Shown one piece after another: positions 54,874-61,253 of a DNA stretch of 64,000 nt. Both the position numbers and the translations under genes were made by a program. Source of the DNA: Sphingomonas leidyi (GTDB taxonomy: Bacteria; Pseudomonadota; Alphaproteobacteria; Sphingomonadales; Sphingomonadaceae); the NCBI RefSeq assembly GCF_011761945.1, contig NZ_JAASQV010000001.1:434001-498000 (forward strand). Direction: 5' to 3'. How positions within the stretch are numbered: position 1 is the first letter of the stretch; each line of letters opens with the position of its first letter. The notes under the pieces were generated by a model that saw only the letters and a list, made by a program, of their open reading frames with translations, did no database searches and was not told the DNA's origin.

Positions 54874-55563
54874 TCAGGCCGGAAGCTCGACGACTCCCAG
54901 CCGCTCGAGCGCCGGCACCAGCTCGGCATAGCTGTCGATGACTGCGTCGGCCCCCAGTTCCGCCACCGGCTGCGAAAGGAAGCCGAAGCTGACGGCGATG
55001 CTCGGTACCCCGGCATTCCTCGCCGCCAGCGTGTCGAAGATCGAATCGCCTACGAAGGCCGCGCGCCCGCCGCCGCAGCGGCGGATCATTTCCCGCAGGG
55101 GCAGGGCGGAGGGCTTGGCGTTGCCCTTGCCCATCGTGTCGCCGCCGATGATCGTGGCGAAGCGGCGGTCCAGGCCCAGCTCGGCGATCAGCTTCACTGC
55201 GAGATATTCGAACTTGTTGGTGACGATGCCCAGCACCACGCCCCGCGCCGCCAGGGCGTCCAGGGCCTCGATCATGCCGGGGAAGGGCCGCGAATGGTCC
55301 GAGACATGGTCGCGATACCAGTCGAGCAGCGCCGGGTAGATCCGCGCCATCAGCGCTTCGTCATAGCCGCCCGATGCCTCCAGTGCCTGTTCGAGCATGT
55401 GCCTGGCGCCGCGCCCCACCATCGTCATCACCGCCGCCCTGTCGAGCAATGGCCGCCCGGCCAGTTCGAGCGCGTGGTTGGTCGCGCCCACCAGATCGGC
55501 ACTGGTGTCGATCAGGGTGCCGTCCAGGTCGAAGCCGACGATGTCGAAGGGGAAATCAGCCAT
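54874..55563 (-). CDS. gph: HAD-family phosphoglycolate phosphatase-like
   Basis: A 229-residue HAD hydrolase with motif I GFDLDGTLIDT, motif II IVTNK, and motif III/IV KPSALPL and FVGDSIFDTLAA. The cap domain fits Gph, which removes 2-phosphoglycolate. ATG at 55563 (MADFPFDIVGFDLDG) is chosen because motif I follows at once. It is divergent from glmU by 74 bp. Confidence 0.85.
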   Translation of the reverse strand: MADFPFDIVGFDLDGTLIDTSADLVGATNHALELAGRPLLDRAAVMTMVGRGARHMLEQALEASGGYDEALMARIYPALLDWYRDHVSDHSRPFPGMIEALDALAARGVVLGIVTNKFEYLAVKLIAELGLDRRFATIIGGDTMGKGNAKPSALPLREMIRRCGGGRAAFVGDSIFDTLAARNAGVPSIAVSFGFLSQPVAELGADAVIDSYAELVPALERLGVVELPA

Positions 55564-55637
55564 CGCGGTGCTGCCTGCCAGCGGACCTATGGAATTGGCA
55601 AGCTTATCGTGGCAGGGGGCGGGTGCACGGAGGGAAA

Positions 55638-56996
55638 ATGACGGCACCGATTGCAGCAATCATCCTCGCGGCCGGCAAGGGCACGCGGATGAAGTCGGAC
55701 ACCCACAAGGTGCTCCACCCCATCGCAGGGCGGCCGATGCTGCTCCATCTGATCGACAGCGTGAAGGCGCTGGGCGCCGAGCGCGAAGTGGTGGTGGTCG
55801 GCGCGGGCCGCGAGCAGGTCGAGGCGGCGGTCCATCCGCTCGGTGTCGAGACCGCGGAACAGGCCGAGCAGCTCGGCACCGGCCATGCCGTGCGCATGGC
55901 GGAGGGCGCGCTTGCGGGTTTCCAGGGCGATGTGCTGATTCTCTATGGCGACGTGCCGCTGGTCACGACCGAGACGATGCGCCGGATGCTCGACGCGCTC
56001 CATGGCGATGGCGGCCCCAGCGTGATCGTGCTCGGCTTCCGGCCGGTCGATCCGGGAGCCTATGGCCGGGTGATCGTCGGCCCCGACGGCCGGCTCGACA
56101 AGATCGTCGAGTACAAGGACGCCACGCCCGAGGAGCGGGCGGTGACGCTTTGCAATTCCGGCCTGATGGCAGTGCGCTCGGTGGACCTGTTCCGCCTGCT
56201 CGCCCAGCTCGGCAACGACAATGCGGCGGGCGAATATTACCTCACCGACCTGGTCGAGCTGGCGCGCCGGGACGGCCGCTTCTCGGTCGGGATAGAGACC
56301 GATGCGATCGAAGTGGCGGGGGTGAACAGCCGCGGCGAGCTCGCCATGCTCGAACAGGAATGGCAGCAGCGCCGCCGCGCCCGCGCGATGGTGGAAGGAG
56401 CCACGCTGATCGCGCCGGAGACGGTGTGGTTCGCCCATGACACCCAGGTCGGCCGCGACGTGACGATCGCGCCCAACGTGGTGTTCGGCCCCGGCGTCTC
56501 GGTGGCGGACCGGGTTACCATCCATGCCTTCAGCCATGTCGAGGGCGCCGAGATCCTGTCGGGCGCGGATATCGGCCCCTATGCGCGGCTACGTCCCGGC
56601 GCGCGGATCGAACAGGGCGCCAAGGTCGGCAATTTCGTCGAGATCAAGAAGGCGGTGATCGGTCCGGGCGCCAAGGCCAATCATCTAAGCTATATCGGCG
56701 ATGCCGTGGTGGGCGCGGGGGCGAATATCGGCGCCGGCACGATCACCTGCAATTATGACGGATTCTTAAAGTACCGGACAGTGATCGGAAACGGCGCCTT
56801 TGTAGGTAGCAACAGCGCCCTGGTCGCGCCCGTCACCATCGGCGACGGCGCGATCGTGGGCGCCGGATCGGTGGTGACGCGCGATGTCGAGGCCGATGCG
56901 CTGGGGATCGTGCGGGCCGAGCAGCAGGTGAAGCCGGGCTGGGCGCGCAAGTTCCGCGAAGCGATGAAGGCGAAGAAGGAGGCGGCGAAGAAGTGA
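55638..56996 (+). CDS. glmU: Bifunctional UDP-GlcNAc pyrophosphorylase / GlcN-1-P acetyltransferase
   Basis: A 452-residue enzyme. The N-terminal nucleotidyltransferase has LAAGKGTRMKS (residues 10-20), and the C-terminal left-handed beta-helix has GPYARLRPGARI, KVGNFVEIKKAVIG and ANHLSYIGDAVVG. It makes UDP-GlcNAc for peptidoglycan and lipopolysaccharide. ATG at 55638 has GGAGGGAAA upstream. Length matches the family. glmS follows after one small gene. Confidence 0.97.
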   Translation: MTAPIAAIILAAGKGTRMKSDTHKVLHPIAGRPMLLHLIDSVKALGAEREVVVVGAGREQVEAAVHPLGVETAEQAEQLGTGHAVRMAEGALAGFQGDVLILYGDVPLVTTETMRRMLDALHGDGGPSVIVLGFRPVDPGAYGRVIVGPDGRLDKIVEYKDATPEERAVTLCNSGLMAVRSVDLFRLLAQLGNDNAAGEYYLTDLVELARRDGRFSVGIETDAIEVAGVNSRGELAMLEQEWQQRRRARAMVEGATLIAPETVWFAHDTQVGRDVTIAPNVVFGPGVSVADRVTIHAFSHVEGAEILSGADIGPYARLRPGARIEQGAKVGNFVEIKKAVIGPGAKANHLSYIGDAVVGAGANIGAGTITCNYDGFLKYRTVIGNGAFVGSNSALVAPVTIGDGAIVGAGSVVTRDVEADALGIVRAEQQVKPGWARKFREAMKAKKEAAKK

Positions 56997-57403
56997 TGCG
57001 CATGCGAACCCTGTTCTCGATGCTTGCATTGACCGTCGCCGCGCCGGCCGTCGCGCAGACTGCCGCGCCGATGAACCCGGGCCAGGCGATCGAGGCCGTC
57101 GCGGCCTCGAAGACCGGCGAGGTCGAGGGGGTGTTCGAGTTCGTCGTCGCCTCCGCCGGCGCAGGCGGGTTCAGCGTCTATCTGAACTCGGCGGCCAATT
57201 ATCGCGACCCGGGCAACCTCACGATCGAGCTGCATTCGGCGGCGATCGCCGCACTGAAGCAGAAGCTCGGCGGCTATCCGGAGGACCTGCTCGCCGGCAA
57301 GCGCGTACGCGTGAAGGGCATTGCCCGCCGCGTGCCGGTGGGTTCGCATTTCCAGACGCGCATCGCAGTCGACAGCATCGCCCAGATCGAAATCCTCGGC
57401 TGA
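56996..57403 (+). CDS. Secreted hypothetical protein between glmU and glmS
   Basis: A 135-residue protein whose ATG overlaps the glmU stop by one base (TGATG). It has a signal peptide (MRMRTLFSMLALTVAAPAVA, cleavage before QTAAP) and a mature domain with AGGFSVYLNSAANYRDPGNLTIELHSAA and LLAGKRVRVKGIARRV, which has an OB-fold-like alternation. The function is unknown. Its operon position suggests envelope or amino-sugar linked expression. Confidence 0.75.
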   Translation: MRMRTLFSMLALTVAAPAVAQTAAPMNPGQAIEAVAASKTGEVEGVFEFVVASAGAGGFSVYLNSAANYRDPGNLTIELHSAAIAALKQKLGGYPEDLLAGKRVRVKGIARRVPVGSHFQTRIAVDSIAQIEILG

Positions 57404-57434
57404 TCGCCGGGCCCAGAACAGGAACACCCAGAGC

Positions 57435-59258
57435 ATGTGCGGAATCGTCGGAATCGTCGGCAAGGAGGAAGTCGCGGAGCGGCTGTTCGACGGTCTCAAG
57501 CGCCTCGAATATCGCGGCTATGACTCGGCGGGCATCGCCACGGATGTCGACGGCCGGATCGAGCGCCGCCGCGCCTCGGGCAAGCTGGTCAATCTGGGCA
57601 AGGAGCTGGCGGCCAATCCGCTGCCCGGCACCACCGGCATCGCCCATACCCGCTGGGCGACGCATGGCGGCCCGACCACCAACAACGCCCACCCGCACGC
57701 CACCGGCGAAGTCGCGCTGGTCCACAACGGCATCATCGAGAATTTCAAGGGCCTGCGCGACGAGCTGATCGCCCGCGGCCGCACCTTCGAGAGCGAGACC
57801 GACAGCGAAGTCGTCGCGCATCTCGTCAGCGAGAAGGTCGAGGCCGGCATGGCCCCTGCCGAAGCCGTCGCCGAAGTGCTGCCGCGCCTCCACGGCGCCT
57901 TCGCGCTCGCCATTCTGTTCCGCGAGCATCCGGATCTGCTGATCGGCGCCCGTCTCGGCTCGCCGCTGGTCGTCGGCTATGGGGAGGGCGAGACCTATCT
58001 CGGCTCGGACGCGCTGGCGCTTGCCCCGCTCACCCAGCGCATCGCCTATCTCGAGGAAGGCGACTGGGTCGTCATCACCCATGACGGCGCCCAGATCTTC
58101 GACAAGGACAACAATCCCGTCGAGCGGCCGATCACCATCTCGGGCGTCACCGGCGATCTCGTCTCCAAGGGCAATCACCGGCACTATATGCTCAAGGAGA
58201 TCTACGAGCAGCCGATCGTCGTCGCCCAGACGCTGCGCGCCTATCTTCAGCGGATGGAGGAGCGGGTCACGCTGCCGATCCCCGATTTCGACCTGTCGGC
58301 GATCCGGCGCGTCACCATCGTCGCCTGCGGCACCAGCTTCTATGCCGGCATGGTCGCCAAATACTGGTTCGAACAATTCGCCCGCGTGCCGGTCGACCTC
58401 GATGTGGCGAGTGAGTTTCGGTATCGCGCGCCGGTGATGGAAGAGGGGGGGCTGATGATCGTCATCAGCCAGTCGGGCGAGACTGCCGACACGCTCGCGG
58501 CGCTCCGCCATGCCCGTGCCGAGGGCCAGACGATCGCTGCGGTGGTCAACGTCCCCACCAGCTCGATGGCGCGCGAGGCGGACCTGCTGCTGCCGACGCA
58601 TGCCGGGCCGGAAATCGGCGTCGCTTCCACCAAGGCGTTCACATGCCAGCTCGCGGTGCTCGCCGCGCTCGCCGCCAATCTCGCCAAGGCCAAGGGCAAG
58701 CTCTCCGAGGTCGAGGAGAAGGCGCTGGTCAAGCATCTCGCCGAAGCGCCCGCGGCGCTCAACGGTGCGCTCGCCTATGACGAAGCGATCCAGGCGATGG
58801 CCGGGGTCGTGGCCGCGGCCCGCGACGTGCTCTATCTGGGCCGCGGCACCGATTATCCGCTGGCGCTGGAAGGTGCGCTGAAGCTCAAGGAAATCAGCTA
58901 TATCCACGCCGAGGGCTATGCCGCCGGCGAAATGAAACACGGCCCGATCGCGCTGATCGACGATGCCGTGCCGGTGATCGTGATCGCCCCCTCGGGTCCG
59001 CTCTTCGAGAAGACCGTGTCGAACATGCAGGAAGTGCAGGCGCGCGGCGGCAAGGTGATCCTGATCTCGGACTATGACGGGATCGAAGCGGCGGGCGAAG
59101 GCTGTGTGGCGACGATCACCATGCCCAAGGTCCACCCGCTGATCGCGCCGCTGGTGTATGCGGTGCCGGTGCAGCTGCTTGCCTATCATGTGGCGGTGGC
59201 CAAGGGCACGGACGTCGACCAGCCGCGCAACCTGGCGAAGTCGGTCACCGTCGAATAA
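57435..59258 (+). CDS. glmS: Glutamine--fructose-6-phosphate aminotransferase
   Basis: A 607-residue amidotransferase that makes glucosamine-6-phosphate. The N-terminal glutaminase domain starts MCGIVGI with Cys2 as nucleophile and has HTRWATHG. The isomerase half has two SIS domains with CGTSFYAG, SQSGETADTL and the C-terminal DQPRNLAKSVTVE. Length matches the family. No glmS ribozyme is expected and none was seen. Ends 7 bp from the convergent GNAT gene. Confidence 0.97.
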   Translation: MCGIVGIVGKEEVAERLFDGLKRLEYRGYDSAGIATDVDGRIERRRASGKLVNLGKELAANPLPGTTGIAHTRWATHGGPTTNNAHPHATGEVALVHNGIIENFKGLRDELIARGRTFESETDSEVVAHLVSEKVEAGMAPAEAVAEVLPRLHGAFALAILFREHPDLLIGARLGSPLVVGYGEGETYLGSDALALAPLTQRIAYLEEGDWVVITHDGAQIFDKDNNPVERPITISGVTGDLVSKGNHRHYMLKEIYEQPIVVAQTLRAYLQRMEERVTLPIPDFDLSAIRRVTIVACGTSFYAGMVAKYWFEQFARVPVDLDVASEFRYRAPVMEEGGLMIVISQSGETADTLAALRHARAEGQTIAAVVNVPTSSMAREADLLLPTHAGPEIGVASTKAFTCQLAVLAALAANLAKAKGKLSEVEEKALVKHLAEAPAALNGALAYDEAIQAMAGVVAAARDVLYLGRGTDYPLALEGALKLKEISYIHAEGYAAGEMKHGPIALIDDAVPVIVIAPSGPLFEKTVSNMQEVQARGGKVILISDYDGIEAAGEGCVATITMPKVHPLIAPLVYAVPVQLLAYHVAVAKGTDVDQPRNLAKSVTVE

Positions 59259-59264
59259 CCGGCC

Positions 59265-59801
59265 TCAGGGGCGCCAGAACATGGCGTGGTGAGTCCCTGT
59301 CAGGCTCACCCGATCGACGAAGCCGAGCCGGTGGTACAGCGCGCGGGCGCGGGGATTGCCGGTCTCGACGCTGAGCGCGACGCCCTTGGCTCCGGCCTTG
59401 CCGGCCTGTGCCTGGATCCAGCGCAGCAGCGCGGTGCCGGTGCCGCTTCCCTGTGCCCCGGAGGCCAGCAGCACGTCGATGATCCGCCATTCGGGCCCGC
59501 TCCGATCGAGATAGAGCCGGCCCAGCGCGCCTCGCTTCGCATGGCCGAGCGCCCAGAAGTCCGCCCCGGCAAAGGCGCGGACATAGTGGAGGTGCTGGAG
59601 GCGGAACTGCTCCTGCAGGAAGGCTAGCTTCTGCGCCGCGGGCCAGGGCAACGGGGCGATATCCGCTGCCCGCGTTTCCGCATGGATCTGCGCGAAGAAG
59701 GGCAGGTCCGCCGGAGACGCGGGGCGCAGCGTCAGCCCGGCGGGCGGCCTAGCCGGCGGCGCGGCGGCAGGGGCGGGGAAGGGCGGCAGCGAATCGAACA
59801 T
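59265..59801 (-). CDS. GNAT-family N-acetyltransferase
   Basis: A 178-residue protein with a GNAT domain (LRPASPADLPFFAQIHAET, LYLDRSGPEWRIIDVLL, QGSGTGTALLRWI for acetyl-CoA binding, NPRARALYHRLGF). It starts at 59801 (MFDSLPPF) and is divergent from the DUF6916-like gene at 59926. In other genomes such acetyltransferases sit beside tail-collar proteins, which is also the case here. Confidence 0.88.
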   Translation of the reverse strand: MFDSLPPFPAPAAAPPARPPAGLTLRPASPADLPFFAQIHAETRAADIAPLPWPAAQKLAFLQEQFRLQHLHYVRAFAGADFWALGHAKRGALGRLYLDRSGPEWRIIDVLLASGAQGSGTGTALLRWIQAQAGKAGAKGVALSVETGNPRARALYHRLGFVDRVSLTGTHHAMFWRP

Positions 59802-59925
59802 GGCGTCATTCAAGCCGGAATGGCTCCGATCGTCGATGGAGGCGCTTCCCCTGGGCCGGCGGGCCGGGCAAGCTGCCAGTCGGCCGCGCCGGCATTCGTT
59901 CCGGGCGCGGGAGAGGGAGGATGGC

Positions 59926-60216
59926 ATGCGTCTGGCGACGGCGGAAGATTTCGAACCCTGGGTGGGGCGCAAGGTCCGCCTCAACACCCTGCCCGATCCG
60001 GTGGAGATCACGCTGGTCCGTATCGAGCGCCGGCCGGGGCTGATCGGCATCGATACGCGGCCGCCCTTTTCGCTCTTCTTCGAAGCGCCGCGCGACGTCT
60101 ATCTGATGGATGCGTCGTACGAGATGGATTGCGGCCGGGGCGGTCCCCACGAGATCCTGATCAGCCAGCTCGTCCCCACGGACGCGGCGCGCCACTATCA
60201 GGCGGTCTTCTCCTGA
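59926..60216 (+). CDS. DUF6916-like protein
   Basis: A 96-residue protein with the pattern TAEDFEPWVGRKVRL, RPPFSLFFEAPRDVYLMDASYEM and ILISQLVPTDAARHYQAVF, as in the DUF6916 family that is often next to phage-tail-collar genes. ATG at 59926 has GGGAGGGAGG upstream; the in-frame start at 59800 overlaps the GNAT start and has no protein character. Function unknown. Confidence 0.75.
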   Translation: MRLATAEDFEPWVGRKVRLNTLPDPVEITLVRIERRPGLIGIDTRPPFSLFFEAPRDVYLMDASYEMDCGRGGPHEILISQLVPTDAARHYQAVFS

Positions 60217-60249
60217 TCGGCCGGCGGCCGCCGCCGGGGCCATGAAAAA

Positions 60250-60290
60250 GCCCGGCCGCGCCGCTGCCGGAGCAGCGTGCGCGGCCGGGC
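60250..60290 (-). terminator. Terminator between DUF6916-like and tail-collar genes
   Basis: A perfect 12-bp stem (GCCCGGCCGCGC at 60250-60261, complement at 60279-60290), with a small inner GCTGC/GCAGC hairpin. On the minus strand it is followed by TTTTT. It ends the tail-collar transcript and may also serve the convergent gene. Confidence 0.8.
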
Positions 60291-60308
60291 GCATTTCCGC
60301 GTTCCGGC

Positions 60309-60938
60309 TCAGTTCCGCGACGGGAAGACGCCTTCCAGCGCGATGTTGGTCTGGATGCCGAGATAGGGCTGCATGACCGGAACCGGCTGGCTGCCGCCGC
60401 TATTGGCGACGGTCACCGTGCCGCCGCCGCCGCTGCCGGTGATGTTCAGGCCGCCCAGGTTGATCGGGGTGGTGCCCGACTGGCCGGCCGGCACGTAGAA
60501 GGTCGGCGTGACGCTGCCCGAGGAATCATTGGCGACGCCGAGGAATGAGCCGTTGGCCGGGGCCGCAGTCTCCGCGGCGAGCGCGCCGGTCATTGCCTGG
60601 AGCGTGCCGGACACCCCGCCGCCGGACGGCGTGAAGGTGGCGAGGTGATTGTGGATCGGCATCTGCAGGATGCTCAGGACCTCGCTGTTCACGCCGCCGA
60701 TCTGACCGAGGACGATGGGCGTGAGGCCCGGACCAGTGCCCTGGCCGACAAAGACGCGGCCGCGCGAGTCGGGAATACCGAACGTACTCACGCCGTTCCC
60801 GCCATAGACGGTGCCGAGCAGCGAGAACAGCGCCTGGTTCTGGTTGATCGACATGATCTGGCCCTGGCAAGGTGCCCAGCCGCGCGGTGCGAAGTTGAAG
60901 CCGACCTGCATGATCTGGCCAATATAAGGTTCAGACAT
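60309..60938 (-). CDS. Phage tail-collar-like protein (microcystin-dependent protein family)
   Basis: A 209-residue protein with the tail-collar domain at its N-terminus (EPYIGQIMQVGFNFAPRGWAPCQGQ, LFSLLGTVYGGNG, FGIPDSRGRVFVG) and a glycine/serine-rich middle, ending NIALEGVFPSRN. ATG at 60938 has GGGAGGGG upstream. The domain is known from phage fibres and also from stand-alone bacterial genes with no phage nearby, as here. No other phage genes are in the window. Confidence 0.85.
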   Translation of the reverse strand: MSEPYIGQIMQVGFNFAPRGWAPCQGQIMSINQNQALFSLLGTVYGGNGVSTFGIPDSRGRVFVGQGTGPGLTPIVLGQIGGVNSEVLSILQMPIHNHLATFTPSGGGVSGTLQAMTGALAAETAAPANGSFLGVANDSSGSVTPTFYVPAGQSGTTPINLGGLNITGSGGGGTVTVANSGGSQPVPVMQPYLGIQTNIALEGVFPSRN

Positions 60939-61253
60939 TTTGCCCCTCCCGATTTGAAGCGGGGCGGACGGTAACTCAAAAAATGGCGCTCGTCCCACCC
61001 CGACTGCCGAATCGGACCAAAATCATTTAAGGAACCGAATTGGTGTAATTTATTGGGTGCGTATTCCTGTCCAATCTAAAGTCGGGACACTGGTGCGCGA
61101 TTGCATGTCCCTGAATATACATGCATAACATCGGGAAAATTTCCGATGCGGTCGCCTGTATTGTTGTGTGCGTAATCGGAATGTCACGGCGGTTGGGATG
61201 CTGCCGTTTCGCCGGGCGAAGCTCCGGCGCGGGGATGTCGGGGGTCGGGGGAT
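60939..61253. promoter_or_regulatory. 315-bp AT-richer intergenic region between divergent genes
   Basis: No convincing gene. The region is clearly less GC-rich than its flanks and separates the divergent tail-collar and TIG-protein genes, so it should hold both promoters. A near-perfect dyad lies at 61129-61148 (CATCGG ... CCGATG around GAAAATTT). Confidence 0.45.

Noticed and set aside
57404-57434. glmS ribozyme in the leader of glmS
   Set aside because: The gap before glmS is only 31 bp and has no room for the ribozyme.
60309-60938. Prophage remnant
   Set aside because: Only a single tail-collar-type gene is present, with no integrase, capsid, portal or lysis genes. Such genes are common outside phages.
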